Assembly: GCF_004798865.1 (NCBI RefSeq) | Contig: NW_025336087.1 | Location: forward strand, 16,425,393-16,489,392 | DNA from: Varanus komodoensis | Taxonomy: Eukaryota; Chordata; Lepidosauria; Squamata; Varanidae | Length of the DNA stretch: 64,000 bases | Direction of reading: 5' to 3' | In this document: positions 25,851-40,319 of the stretch, piece after piece | Layout: the number at the start of each line of letters is the position of its first letter | How positions within the stretch are numbered: the stretch's first letter is position 1 | Notes under the pieces: model-generated | Databases searched by the model: none | The model's input: the letters and a program-made list of their open reading frames with translations, nothing else | Told to the model about the DNA's origin: nothing | Translations under genes and position numbers: made by a program

Positions 25851-28540
25851 AAGCAATACTTTTGAGCAGGCATGTGTAGGACCACACCATTAGAAAATCC
25901 AGGCAGGCTGCATCTTCATCAGTTGTAAAACCCGAACATGCTGTCATCCAACATGCAGAATGATTCTTCGAATTTCTTGTTTGCATAAGAATATGCAGTG
26001 GGAGGGAGGGGAAGCTGTAAATGAACCAAAACTGAACATAAATTGGAATTGAATTTGAAAGGAGAAATTGAAAGATTGAAATTGAAAGAAGAAAAGGAGA
26101 ATGCCATGGAGTACAAAGACAGAATGAAGACACAGCATAGAAGTAGCTTATGCGGCAGCTTAGAAAAAGAACATGTGATGGAGAGAGAGAGAGAGACATA
26201 AAGAATATTAACAGAGAGTGGGATGCACAGAGATCTGTGATGGTGCATTGAGAGAAGAAAGAGGCTGTTATAGGCAGGGCCAGCAAAGGGGTCTCTGGAA
26301 GGCCCCTCCTAGATCAGTGGACCTCAGTGGTCTTGGTGGGCAGGTTAGGGGCATTCTGGGAAGTGTAAAATGGTGGCTCAAAGTTGCTCAGGGTGCGAAG
26401 CCACAGTCAGGAGTCTGTGCAGCAGTGGGTTATTCCTGAATGCTGGGCCTGCACATATTACATGTTGGTTGGTCTGGCTATACAGAGAAAAAGCAATTAA
26501 GAGAGAATGTGTGAAAGAGAAAACACTAGGTTAAAATCTAACACTGTTCTGGGACCAGTGTTAAAAATAATTAAAAAACGTAAGCATGGTGTTCAGAGTA
26601 GTCTGAATTGTACATTTCTGGCTCACATAGAATCTTGATGTGATTTGTTTAAACAAACATGTTCAGTTGCTACCACAACTCATAACAGTTTTACACATTA
26701 AAAAATCTGAAAGCCTGGCTTTGTTACAGATTGCACTCTCATCAAGAAATTCCATCCAATCCAAGCCCTCTTCTTTCTGCACCTGTGTGATATGTGTTTG
26801 TAAACATGTTTATAATAAGTGCACTGAAAAGTCTTTATGTGTGTGTAGGATTATTCAACAGGTTTGGTTTCAAGTGGTTTAGGTTAATCTGGACAAATCG
26901 CTTGATTTCTAGGTAACCCAGATAAACATGTAAGCACTGGAAGAACTTCACTGAAAAACAGGCCTATGTAAATAAAACCACAGATGAAGTTCACCAGTGT
27001 GGGAAGCATGCATTCTAGATAACAACTTCAAAGGGCTTAACTGTCACAATAGAAAGGTGCTTTCTAAAGTACAAGGAAGATTATGAGAAAGACAATGCTA
27101 GTTAATGGCATGACATAATTAAGGTTCCTGAAGCTCAGTTTTAAATCAGCTACTGATAATCTTGAGCCAGCAATTGCTTAGCTTGAATTTAGCTGGCAGG
27201 ACTGAAGTGAAATTGTATAGCTGCCTATTCCTGATATATCCTTGTCTAAGCTTTAAAAAAGGCTCATATCTTCTTTTTGCAGGAGACAGTGAAAGGCATC
27301 TGGTTTTCTCAAGGAGGAATTTAAAGATGCTGAAAACTAAGTCTCCATTCAATCTAATTTTTGGACTTATGTATAGTAAAGACATCCTTGACCACAGGTG
27401 TGGAGGGAATTAGTGACTTTTCACACAGTGAATGAACAAGCAATTATGCTTTTGCATCAGCAGTTGATTTGCTGAGGGTCACTATATACTATGCCCCATT
27501 GATTGTTCTGCAATGTGAAATCCCAACTATTGATCACAGACACTTCATGGATATTTCACAGATAAAAGGATAGCTATTATCACTCAATGGTTTTTGCATT
27601 ACTTAGATATAGCTCATGAGAGATCCACCTTGATAATATTCAAATATCTAAAGACCCATGTGGATTACTTATTAGTTATCCAGGAAACAATGCTATTATA
27701 GAGGAGGAAGATGTTAGGTTATTTGCACAAGATTTTAAGATAGAAGATTTAGGTTTGAAAACTTTGGATGAGTCTCAGTAGTGAATGATGAAAGTTAGTG
27801 AGAGGCTAACAATTCACTGAGGGTCCAATATGATCTGGCTGCCCATAACCCTCCAAACTCAGAGTGTTATGGGTGTCCTATGTGGGGCAGAAAGAGTTGA
27901 AGGTTGCCTCTAAATTCTCCTGCCCTGCAAAATATTTGGCTGACTTTGGTTAAGCAGGGTGCTTTGAAGTGAGAGGCAGGCGGAGGAGCTGTCAGGATAC
28001 CTTGTATCTTGAGAGTGCCAAACTGCTCCCTGTACCCCAGCATATCTCTTAATTCCCATCTCCAAGGGCACTGTTACACCCTCAGGGAAACAGCTGGCAC
28101 AGTGTCTTCCCAACAAACTGTGAGGGGAGTGAGGGGAGGCCGAGTGGAGAGACCCAGCTATGAAGTTGGAGGAATTTTCTGATCCTGTAGTCGGGTCTCC
28201 CAGAAATTCTGCTGTTCTGTTTATTGGCCACATGATAGCACTGTCTCTTTTATTCTTTCAATGCAATTTACAGTAAAACAATATCTGCCTTCTGTTGGCA
28301 TGGATCAGTATGATTTAGCTGAAGCCTACATGTTGGATAAAGAAACTGATAACCAGTGGGGACACAGCTAATTCATGAGAAATTTCCACAATATAATTTT
28401 TGTTTACTCTGAAACTATAATAAATTGAAAAATTTTGATTATATGACAGATGCCAGGATGGAAAGAGGTAGCTTTATATTTTTCATTGTGCCTTGTCTAA
28501 TAATAATGATGAGGAGGAGAAGGAGAAGAAACGTTTGAAA

Positions 28541-28752
28541 GTCAATATGGTGTAGTGGTAAGAATGTCAGGATACAACTGGGAAGTTTCTACTTAGCCAT
28601 AAAGCTCACTTGTTGATCTTAGACCAGTCAGTGGTTCTTAGCCTAATCTGCTGTGAGGGTGGAATGGAAAGAGCACCATGTACACTGTCCTGAGCTCCTT
28701 GCTGTAAGGGGTGATAGAGATATGAATGAATGAATGAATGAATGAATGAATA
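28541..28752 (+). mobile_element. tRNA-derived SINE (family 1), plus orientation
   Basis: The head 'caatatggtgtagtggtaag' contains an A-box-like stretch. The body has 'ggatacaactgggaag', 'ttagccataaagctcact' and 'gaccagtcagtggttctta', and the 3' part 'gtcctgagctccttgctgta' leads to 'gatagagatatgaatg' and a (GAAT)n tail (28729-28751). This fits a squamate tRNA-derived SINE as recalled. Confidence 0.75.
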
Positions 28753-29284
28753 TGGAAACTTAACATATATTAAGTTGACACTCCCATTTTCTTATGGATG
28801 CATAAACTTAGAACTGTGCCACAGTACAATAAAACAAAAAGTACTTTAGAGGCCAACAGAGCTTTGGGCAAAGTTTTGAGTCTCTCAATTTTATTACCTG
28901 TTTGTCAGCCAGATTCTTGGGGGAAAGGGGTTCTTTCTCAGTGTCTTCCACCTGTTTGAATGTAATGAAAGATTAATTACTAATGAAATTGCGATGCATT
29001 CATCCATTTTTCATTGTCCCCGAATGCAAGAAATGTATTGACTTCCATTTGGACAGGTTTTAAACTACCTTTTGGTAGTTTTGTTCATTGCCAATTCTTG
29101 CCATTTGATATGTACGGCTTGCAGAGAGACTAAGAACTTTATCCAAAGCTCTGTCAGGCTCTGAAGTATGAAAGTAGTGTCTGCTGCTTTTCATGACAGA
29201 TTTGGCAACCATGTTATAGGGATATGGGTGCAAGATCTAATTGGCACTGAAATGAAAGAACCCCTAGTACTTTACTCAATTCTC

Positions 29285-29424
29285 TAGAGTAGGAGTTGGC
29301 CGAAGGTAGTTCTCCAGATGTTTTGACCCTCAGCTCTCACAAAGATCTGTCAGCATCACTAATGGTCATGAAAGTTAACAATGCAGGACATCCAAACCAT
29401 CTGGAAACTGACTGCCCTGCTCTA
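29285..29424. mobile_element. hAT-type foldback element, both arms
   Basis: The left arm 'ttggccgaaggtagttctcc' + 'agatgttttgaccctcagct' and the right arm 'caggacatccaaaccatctg' + 'gaaactgactgccctgctc' are inverted relatives. The core carries 'atcactaatggtcatgaaag'. It abuts the SINE that follows. Confidence 0.55.
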
Positions 29425-29665
29425 GATGATTATGATAATAATGACATTACCTTTATATCCTGCCCGTTTTCCCTCTTGCAAGAGATGCAAGGCGGCTTAA
29501 ATAGAACTTTTCATTCCGTTTTATCCTCACAGCAAAAACCCTGTGAAGCAGGGTAGGCTGAGAATGTGTAATTGGCCTAGTCACTCAGTGAGCTTCATGG
29601 CTGAGTGGTGACTAGATCTCCTGGGTCCCCAAGTCCAACACTCTACTTCTCCACACTGGTGTAGA
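29425..29665 (-). mobile_element. tRNA-derived SINE (family 1), minus orientation
   Basis: The + strand reads 'tttatatcctgcccgttttc', 'agagatgcaaggcggctta', 'ttttatcctcacagcaaaaa', 'ccctgtgaagcagggtaggc', 'agtgagcttcatggctgagt' and 'ccaacactctacttctccac'. This is the full reverse complement of the SINE at 28541, including the tRNA-like head at its right end. Confidence 0.8.
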
Positions 29666-29695
29666 CTGCACTTCCAGTAGTAGCCTCACAATGTA

Positions 29696-29773
29696 GTCCT
29701 GTGTCTGTCTACGCATGTATGCCGTTTCCAGTTGGGCTTGTATCCATGTAAGTAGGCACAGGACTGCAAGTTT
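29696..29773. repeat. Short palindromic interspersed repeat (about 80 bp family)
   Basis: The ends GTCCTGTG (29696) and CACAGGAC (29758) are inverted copies. The middle resembles 'tgtctactcagaagtaagtc…gggcttactcccaggtaag'. It is one of several copies in the window. Confidence 0.5.
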
Positions 29774-30735
29774 AGTCTAACATCAGTGTTGTCCCCGATA
29801 AGGCAATCACTGTATCCCAGTCCTCAAAATTCTGGAGCAGATTGAGGTGCTGGAGCTCACTCTAAGATTACAGCTCTGTCTTCTACCTTTTCTCTGCCAT
29901 CGCTTTGTTTCCCATCTCCATCTGTTGTCTTATATATGACAGCATGTGAATACAAGGTATGACTTGGTCATATGAGCTATATAGGGGTTCTTTCCTACAA
30001 GTTAACACTGGAGTTTCCAGTTTCCAGCTGCCATCTGCACATAGATCAACAACTTGGTCTGTGATAGTTAAATCTGATTTCCACTCATATTTTTAAAAGG
30101 GCAATCAGACCTGTTGTCTCCCCAAAGTTCAGTCCAGATTTTAAATGCAATGCAATGTAAGAATAATAATACATGCTTAAATACATTTGTATTGTATTGT
30201 GTTTGAAAGAACCGTTTGTAAAGCTTATCTTCAGTCAGTGATGCTTGCCTAAATAAGGAAATGAAAAACTTCAGTGTGTAGGGTGTAGAGTTAAGAAATC
30301 AGCTCAGGAGTCTCTGTTAAGTGGTTCTGGCATTAGTAAAAAGCACTGTGAGGGTCAGAATGCCAAAATAAATGTGCACACTGATGATATCAGATGTGAG
30401 GCAACAGCATGTCACGTCTGGGGGAATGGAATGGTGCAATCTTGCAAAACCACAGAGTCCATTCCATGGGATCTTAGGTGCTTGCCAACAACATATGCAA
30501 GCCAGGGCTCACAGCTAGTAATCCAGGCCCTTGAAATGTTTTCAGCTTTTACTAGGTCAAGCATAATCTGCTGAAATAGCAATTCTTGCTTTTTTTCCAG
30601 GATCTAACCAACATCAACTAGCTTTGGATATTAAAATGAGAATACAGGCTTTGGGACAGCAAAACAGCTAGACTTAGCCCTGTTCTGTGTAAGGAAGAAG
30701 TACCTTATTCTTGCCAAGCTAAGGATGCAGTTCTA

Positions 30736-30800
30736 TGGATGGTCCAACTTCTAGCATTTCCCAGCCAGCTATAGTAGCTGGGGAATGCTAGAATTGTCAG
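30736..30800. mobile_element. hAT-type foldback element with a strong hairpin
   Basis: The arms TTCTAGCATTTCCCAGC (30749) and GCTGGGGAATGCTAGAA (30777-30793) pair with one mismatch around a short loop. The flanks (gatggtccaac) match the family's outer parts. Confidence 0.6.
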
Positions 30801-30844
30801 ATATTTTTTTCTAAACATGAATAAGGCTATGCCCTGAGACTATT

Positions 30845-31080
30845 TGTTCAGGTATGGGAGATTCAGGACAGAAAAAAGGAACTACTTTATCACACAACAC
30901 ATAATTGAACTAGGACATTCCCTCCCATGAGTTGTATTGACGGACACCAATTTAGATGACTTTAAAAGGGATTGGGCAAATTTATGAAGAAGATTGTCAC
31001 TGGCTGCTAGTCCTGATGGAGGTATGCTCTCTAGTAGCAGAGGTAGTATGCCTCTGAGAAACTTGGGCAGAGGGGGCTGT
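30845..31080 (+). mobile_element. CR1-like LINE 3' region, plus orientation
   Basis: 'gattcaggacagaaaaaagg', 'aactactttatcacacaaca', 'gatgactttaaaagggattg', 'ggctgctagtcctgatggag' and 'agaggtagtatgcctctgag' follow in the order known for the CR1-type 3' end of squamates. The last words are the complement of the 21300-21450 copy's. Confidence 0.8.
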
Positions 31081-33206
31081 TGCTCTGCTATTTTAGGGAT
31101 TGGGCCCATTTCTCTCAAAATACAGCATCCCAAACTAGAAAGTTCTGCATGTGAGCAAGAAGAAGTTGGAATACTGGAATGTCAGGGTTAATGAACCACA
31201 GGGTTCATTAAGCCTGGTGAGAACCAGACTGCCTCTGATTTAGAAGGAGACTCTGTGGAACAAGGAAGGTCAGAGGGAGACAGGCATGAGTTCATGGTCA
31301 AGTTAACATCGTTAACATTGCATAACATCAGGTGTTCCTGCCATCTGGCCCTCAAGCAGTGCAACGCTCCCTGAGGATGGAGCCAGCCCTTTTGGATTGG
31401 AAGGGTGGTTGCAGGAGGTTGCAGTTTGGAATCAGCTTCTAACTTCTGCAAAAGCTATTTCTACAAATTGGAAAGATCATTACTTTGATAGATGCTGCTT
31501 GTTAGCAACATTCATATTACTCGCTCTTCATTGCAAAGCCAGCCTGACTCAGTAAAGGACTGCATTGAGAACCCTTTTGCTTTGATCTATTGAGAAAGAA
31601 AAGGGGGAAGATGTGCCCGCAATTCCTGTTTGTGGAATCCTGTGGTCAGCTGCTTGACCACTGTGTGAATAGAATTCTGAATTAGAAGAACCCTTGATCT
31701 AATCCAGTATGGCTTTCATATTCTTATTTAGATTAACTCAGAATTTGACTAGGATCTTCTGAAAATAATTGGCAGACAAGTAATTTTTCCAAGTTGATCC
31801 GAGGCTCAGAAAAATAATCCCCATACTTCTCTTCCTTGAAGCCTGAGCTCTTTCCACCTACCCCTAGATAAACTAATGGAGTAAACACTATGCTAGTTCA
31901 GATATTGGGGGGGTGGGGGAAACAGGAGAAAATCTGCAGGGGCAAATCCACCCATCCTTGGGTGTAGGAACACAGTCCCAGGTGGAGGACCTGAATTTAA
32001 GCAGCTCAGAGGGAAATGGGGTTATTCTCTTGATCCTGCTTTACCATAAGTATGCTCACTCTATATGGGTGATTGGTATATATGACTATACTGTAGTTTC
32101 CAAAGGAGCACAATTCTGCACCATTTTAAAGGTCTTTCCTTTTATTTCAGACTTTATGTCCCCATACATCTCTTTCCTTCACTTGGTTAAAGAGAATGAA
32201 ATGGGATATCCATATTTGTACTGAAGCAGAATACTCAAGGGTCTGTCCTGGAGCAAATATGCCTATCAATAGCTAAGATATAGTAGCTAAGAGTGCAATC
32301 ATACCGATCTTGGATGGTTCAGAAAAGAGCTCCATTGATGGATAGAGGGACACATCCACCAGAGAGACCCCTGGTTCACCCACAGAAAGCACCACCAGCC
32401 TTGGTCTGCTGCTGTCCACCGAAATGAGCTGTTCTTGGGTGTAGCAGAGGTGGCCTTGGCTCTGCTGGATCCTGTATCCATCCATTTCCCCTTGAGACCC
32501 CAGGATTGGGTGAATGCTGGTTTCATCTTCTGTTGCATCCAGTGGGAGGGAAAATGGGTGGCAATGGAGAATACTTGCAAGGGCTAAAAAGAAGTTGGGG
32601 TAAGTCTGTCCATGACACACTGTCTTTCCTTTTCAGCATAAGCCAGTAGAGCTTAGAAAGTGGCATGAGCCAGCAGGACTTAGGCAGCTGCTATTTCTTA
32701 CCCTTCCTAACCCTATTAAAGATTGTTATACTCAATAATCCTTCAGATGCTGGAGACAAACAGCATCCAGCCAGCTATGTTTTGACACATAGGATGTTCA
32801 ACTGGATTGACTCACAGGCAGATTATTAGAATGGTTTTTATGAGCCGATAGTATAAAAACATTTGTATCTTAAAGATATCCTGCAAGTAATAATTAAATT
32901 ATTATCAGTCTTGATATATTTGGTGCAGAGGCTTAAATTATGCAAATGTAATGCAAGCAATGGTAAGATGTGTGTATCCGTAAGGCTGTAAATATATAGT
33001 GGTAAAGAATTTTGTTTAGTGTTGGGCTTCTTTGAGGTGGGGGATATTCTCTGTAACATTAGGCAAGGTGGCACAAAATACATTGGCATCTGTATGATCC
33101 TCTACCTCCTTTGTTGTTCTGGGGCTACTTTTGGTGCCTCGCTGCTGCATAGGTGTCTTGTAACAGATACACTGTACCCTTCACTAGAAAAGCAAAATTT
33201 ACCAAT

Positions 33207-33302
33207 CTGCAGTTTGATCCTATGCATATTTACTTGGAAGAAAGTACCACTGTGATTAATCCAATGACCTTAGTCACAGGTAAGTATGCACAGAATTGTA
33301 GA
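33207..33302. repeat. Short palindromic interspersed repeat (about 80 bp family)
   Basis: The outer words 'gatcctatgcatatttactt' and 'aagtatgcacagaattgta' are inverted relatives. The middle 'gaaagtaccactgtgatta' fits the family's 'gtaagtcccactgag' core, decayed. Confidence 0.5.
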
Positions 33303-34546
33303 CTTAGTTTCTCCACATTTAAAAAACAAGTTTTATTGTATAGACTGGCAATAAATCTAATTCAACCCACTTTAGCAGGCTGCAGCCCACTAGCTTAGAT
33401 AATTAAAAGGCTGTGATTGAGAAGATGACATAGTGCAGGAAACATATAGAAGTACTATATTCAGCTTTTCTAAGGCTCCACTAAGTAAGCAGTGCATTTA
33501 TGTGGTTCATTAACTTTATTAGTAAAATGTGCTCAGAAAGACAATGTGTTTGGATTACTTTATAAAGAATTAAAGTAAAACAATTTTGGACCTTTTATAA
33601 GCACGTAAGTGGACCAGTGCCAAGGCATAAGCTCTGAAATTAAATAAAAGCACTTAGGAACCATGTCATTTTGTCCATTTAAGGCACAGGTTGACTGGTA
33701 ACTGGCTGGCATTTATGGGGATTCTTGCTCTTCTAGAAATTTATTTTTACCCACCATTAAATTCTACTTGCAACGAAACATTTGCAAAGAACAGCTAAAT
33801 TAATTTTGCCAAGCATTTCTCTCTGTAGCTCTTTGTTACTGGTAATTTTTACTTTGAAAAAGAACCAAGACAAAAGAATAGTACGTTGCAGCACTTCGTG
33901 TAGGACAGGCCTGTCTTCGGGTTCAGCAACTTTAGCCAGGATCTGCTTGTAGCACATAGTCATGGATGGAGAAGGGATCATTCTGAAAAGGCAAGCGTTT
34001 TGCTCCCCGGGCTACCCTGAAAGCAAAATGCAAAGTTACATTGCAGTATTGAAATGCTGCAGCACAGATCATTTGTAGGATAATCTTGCAGAATCTTGTC
34101 AATATTAGTGTCTGACTATTTCAAAGGGAAAACATGGAAATGTGATGGCAACATGTTTGAGATTTTTAGAACCCAGAGGCTAAAGAAAACCATCTTCAGT
34201 CATTGGAATCCTACTTATTCCCAAACTGAGAGTTGACATGTTGACTAAGTTAATGTTATAAATGCATTTAACACTGCAGGGTTTGCTTGTTGTTTGTTCT
34301 GTTTAAGAAAATGGAAACAGCAGTAAATGGGATGGGAGAGGGACTGGGATCTCAGCGCACAGGAATGCTGTGTTGAACCCTTTCCTCCCCTGCTGTGCTG
34401 AAGCTGAAGCATTAGGTTATGAAATTGTACATTTGAATGTTTGCAAGTCGGTATAGCTGGGTATAGTTTTGTTTTGCAAGACCCCACTGAGCTTAGATTC
34501 CTTCAAGCCATGATTCTGATGCTTTATTTTGTCTTTTCTTCTATAG

Positions 34547-34691
34547 CAATATGAAAACTGGAGACCAAACCAGCCAGACAGTTTCTTTTCTTCTGGAGAA
34601 GATTGTGTTGTTATAATTTGGCATGAAAATGGCCAGTGGAATGATGTACCATGCAATTATCATCTCACCTATACCTGCAAGAAAGGAACAG
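34547..34691 (+). CDS. VCAN: Versican exon: C-type lectin domain, part 3 (calcium/ligand loop)
   Basis: This 145-base exon, phase 0 to phase 1, starts [14 protein letters not shown] and ends T-Y-T-C-K-K-G-T. It supplies the Q-P-D segment, the [10 protein letters not shown] motif and the W-N-D triplet followed by P-C-N-Y, that is, the loop and strand that carry the calcium-coordinating residues in CTLDs. The last three CTLD cysteines are here. The acceptor is TTCTTCTATAG and the donor is G|GTAAAG. No missing key residue is seen, so calcium-dependent tenascin/fibulin binding is probably retained (inference). Confidence 0.97.
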
Positions 34692-36886
<2,195 letters not shown>

Positions 36887-37017
36887 CATCCTCATTCCAA
36901 AGGACTTATCCTAAGAAATATTATTATAAACATTCTTCCCCAGGAAAGGGAAACTCATTAAATTCATCTAAACATTTTCATCGCTGGATCAGGACATGGC
37001 AGGATTCAAGGCGCTGA
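36887..37017 (+). CDS. VCAN: Versican terminal coding exon: basic C-terminal tail and stop
   Basis: The acceptor is TTTTATTTTCAG. Two bases complete a Pro codon, then the frame reads [18 protein letters not shown] and later [12 protein letters not shown] followed by TGA at 37015-37017. The tail is rich in Lys, Arg, His and Ser. It matches the usual versican end (…W-Q-E-S-R-R in human, from memory), with D for E here. The preceding intron is only 429 bases. An open frame extends upstream of the acceptor but has no family resemblance there. The stop codon opens the long 3' UTR. Confidence 0.95.
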
Positions 37018-37737
37018 AGGCACCCTGGTGAAAGTGGGATGTTCGCCATGCCAGCCAAAGTCCTAACTTCCTGTGCCTTTAAAAATAAAATAAAATCAGT
37101 TATAGGAGTATTACCAAGCAGTTTTGGGAAAGTTAAAGAACTCAGTATTCACAACACATATCAGTGATTGATACAAATGAAAAAATTGAGAAGGGAGCCA
37201 TTTCCAGCCTATCTAGTATATTAATTTCTATATGTCATTGGTGAGGGACAATTCACTTCTCTATCCCAGTGTCCTGTAATAATTAAGCTCTTCCATTTTA
37301 GCACCAGTGACAATGTAAATAAGATGATTTAATGGTGTCTGTTGTGTTCAAAAACCCTGTATATACAATGAGATGTCACACTAAGTTCAGGCTTATTTAT
37401 GGCGATTTGGGCTCAGAGTTCTTTAATCATTTATTTTGTTTGTCTTGAGGTACTTCACCAGGCTGGAAATAGGTTTAAATTGCTGTTTGCTCTCTTTTTT
37501 GTAAACATGGGAGAAAACGGCTCTTACAACCTGAAGATGAACAATGAAAGTAGCTTCTTGCTTAAGGAACACTGCAATTCCCCAGCAGCGGTCCATAGAG
37601 AACTGTGCGATGCGAGAGTTGCACAAGGAGCACGGCAAATGGGGACATCCCTGAACATGGGACTGCAATGTGGAATTTGACTATCGTCCTTTCCAGCTTT
37701 GGCACTGACCAAAAGGGACTTGCCTGGAGGACTTCCT

Positions 37738-37794
37738 TTCTGCCTGTCTGCCTGTCTGTCTGTCTGTCTTTCCTTCCTTCTTTCTTTCTTTTAA
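37738..37794. repeat. Pyrimidine microsatellite, (CTGT)n then (TTCC)n/(TTTC)n, in the 3' UTR
   Basis: This is a run of CTGC/CTGT tetranucleotides grading into CCTT and CTTT units. It lies within the putative VCAN 3' UTR, so it would be transcribed as a pyrimidine tract. Confidence 0.85.
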
Positions 37795-38078
37795 TGACAA
37801 GGAGGGCCTGTAGGAATAATTTAAAAGCGCTAATACAATAAATCTCAACCAGGGCCACTTTTTAAAAAATGATTTTTACAACACTAACTTTGGGTCTATG
37901 TTACAGCTCTCTGCATTTTAAGATGGAGATAGATAGACCTACTTTTTTGTAAAAAAAAAATTAAAATAAAATTAAAAAGTAAATAATTTTGTATATATAA
38001 ATATATATAACCATTTTTAATCCTTTTATAAAGTAATGAATGTTTGTGTATGAATGCTGCAGCTGTGAAGCGTACATA

Positions 38079-38084
38079 AATAAA
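38079..38084 (+). promoter_or_regulatory. VCAN: Candidate proximal polyadenylation signal of VCAN
   Basis: This AATAAA (in acataaataaatgaag) lies in a stretch of the UTR that looks strongly conserved with mammals as recalled, including the flanking 'gctgcagctgtgaagc' and 'gtaagccatactgat'. Conservation of the whole block fits a real regulatory or 3'-end element, but use as a poly(A) site is not shown by sequence alone. Confidence 0.35.
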
Positions 38085-38924
38085 TGAAGTAAGCCATACT
38101 GATATAATTTATTGGATGTTCTTTTTAACCTTGAAATAGCTTGGTAACTTATTGAGAGCTACCAAACTTACCTGATGCATTTGGAAGAACCAGAGTTGGC
38201 TTCAAACATTTTTGACTTGTGAAAAAAAATTCAAATAAATGGGATCATTTGTCTGTGGTGATGTGAATGAGAGCTGTGACTTGTATACAATCAGCATCTT
38301 TACCTGTGAATAATATTTATGTGCCCATAGAAATATTGTAGATTTTTCTTCATAGTAGATACAATCAAACAGGTGGGAAGGGGCAAGATATTACAATAAA
38401 CAATTCTGTCACAGCCTGGTGAGGTACAATTGCTACAGAAAATGGTACTTCAAAGGGCCAAACAGGGTGTTTGTTTCTGAACCCATCTTATACATGGATG
38501 GGTCCAGAGGCATATGGGATTGATCTGGGAACAGGTATTGTCCAATACAGCCAAAATCGTCTTCCCCTTGCAATCGTAGCACCACTGGGGGCAGAAGCAA
38601 AGATTTTTCATGTCATATGCTTTGACTTTTAGAGCAATATTATGAAGAAAAATATCCTAGTTGTATCAGTGCATGTGAAGTTTGTGAGGAAAGTAGAAGG
38701 TAACAATAAGGGCTAGCTCATAGACTGACCTCTTCATAATTGAATTCTAGTATGTGTGTGTGTGGGGAGGGTGTACGTGACATAGCTTTAGTAGTGAACA
38801 GACTCTACGTGTGCTCTCACATGTCAGGAAACTGGCCTTTGATTGGGGCAACAAGCTGGCTTCACATAGCAATTTATGTGGCACGTATTTCTTGTGAATG
38901 CAGCCTCAAATGGTGTAAACTTGT

Positions 38925-39198
38925 CAGGGCTGGCCCAAGACATTTTGCTACCTGAAGCAAAGGACAAGATAGTGCCCTCCTCCATTCTATGTGCAAAAAA
39001 TGTTAACTGGACTGGACGTTGAGTGTTTCTTCAACACTGGCAATAGGGAAGCACACCTGAAGGAATTCAGGCTCATTCAGAAGGGACAGGAAAAGCCACA
39101 TGACCCCCAGCTCACTCCGCCAACATTTTCTGGCTACTGCCCAACATCTGCTCTCTGAGGCGACTGCCTCACTCTGCCTTATGGGAGGGCCAGCCTTG
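38925..39198. mobile_element. Non-autonomous hAT-like DNA transposon (MITE)
   Basis: The left end reads CAGGGCTGGCC and the right end, read on the other strand, CAAGGCTGGCC: 11-base terminal inverted repeats with one mismatch. The flanking 8-mers AAACTTGT (38917-38924) and GAATTTGT (39199-39206) agree at 6 of 8 positions, as expected for a decayed hAT target-site duplication. The 274-base body holds no transposase. It resembles a 'gctggccc…cctgaggcaaagg' repeat that I recall as common in squamates. It lies inside the putative VCAN 3' UTR. Open frames crossing it are incidental. Confidence 0.7.
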
Positions 39199-40313
39199 GA
39201 ATTTGTATTTATCAAGTCAGGGCTAAGTTTTACTTGCCAGGTATCCTTTTTGTGGTGTTCAGTTTTGTACCACCTGAAGCCTCATTCAAATTGATTGAAT
39301 CTCTGTGAGAACATAAGATGACCTAAGAGTTGCCATATTTAACTGTGTGTGAATTTGTGGTAGATTCATATGATCTGTTTTCCTTCTGTGCAATAACTTT
39401 CTGCAAACAAGGAATTTCCAAGAAATTGGGCCATTTAAAAAGGTAGAACATACACATTTGTTCAAATCTGCTGTGGAAAACATCTGTTTTGTCAAAAGCT
39501 AGAGTCTAAGCAGATCACTGATATCCTATTTCAGATATTCCATTGTGAGGTATCCAAGTTTCCTGAGGAAATATGTACCAGTCTTCCATGTTTAAACATA
39601 GTGGTGTTTGGTGGTAGTTGGTGGATACATTTGCTTAGTAGAGATTTAGACTAAATATATTCAAGTCTCTATCCTGCCATTTTGCTGCATGTTCACTAAC
39701 TTCACCCTTACAAATGGACCCAAAGTTTCCTAGGCTGAGACCAGGGTTTGGGGGCCAGTTTTGTGAAATGTGAAATCACAGAATTGGGCTGTGCCTAATC
39801 ATTTTGGCCTGTCATGGTCTCTCATATGGAGCTACCACTGTTTTGATCTGTACATTTCCCTGCTTTCCTAAACGCAGAGTACTTTTTCACTATTTATATC
39901 CTATTTTGTATAGTGTGTAATGTGAATGTTTTGTTTTTGTGAAAGAAAGTTTAGAAACATTGTTAACTTTTTATATTGGCTTCTGGCTCACCAAAGAAAC
40001 CTTGTTTTGCTCTACTGTGACTTGTCCTGTTTATTGCATGTCTTAGAATTTAAGTCTTTGTAATGTCAAGTTCTACTGATTAGTCAAGATAATTGAGAAC
40101 AACAAATACTGAAAGATGCAAACACTTTCATAATTTTTTTACATTTCTAATAATAACTTTTTAACTGATTAACCAGGGTCAGTTTTTTGATAGACTTTTA
40201 ATGGGAAATTGATTTGACCATAGTCCATTAGATACAGATGGTTTATGAAATCTGTTTTCTAATATACCATATATATATATATAATAAATATTGTGTAAAC
40301 TGAGATTATTCTC

Positions 40314-40319
40314 AATAAA
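40314..40319 (+). promoter_or_regulatory. VCAN: Candidate distal polyadenylation signal of VCAN
   Basis: This canonical AATAAA lies in an AT-rich stretch, 30 bases after another AATAAA at 40283-40288. T-rich sequence (gtaggttttatcactctttg) follows about 40-60 bases downstream, as expected for a downstream element. The UTR similarity to human VCAN runs up to shortly before this point. Confidence 0.5.

Larger units (their letters stand above)
12315..34546 (+). other. VCAN: VCAN intron of 22.2 kb within the CTLD
   Basis: It is bounded by GTAAGG and CTATAG. It contains foldback (hAT-type) pieces at 12877-12950, 16765-16826, 25735-25850, 29285-29424 and 30736-30800; a hairpin cluster at 16332-16515; SINEs at 19047-19205, 28541-28752 and 29425-29665; a CT repeat (20252-20275); a pogo-like element (20287-20748); CR1-like pieces at 21257-21630 (minus) and 30845-31080 (plus); and short palindromic repeats near 29696 and 33207. 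The stretches 13000-14990, 17000-18950, 22000-25550, 26300-28480 and 31500-33200 show no gene or repeat I can name. Confidence 0.9.

Noticed and set aside
25798-26286. Longest open frame in the window (162 codons, minus strand)
   Set aside because: It is a Ser/Phe/Leu-rich translation of the complement of an A/G-rich low-complexity stretch. Overlapping frames are open as well and no domain or splice context supports it.
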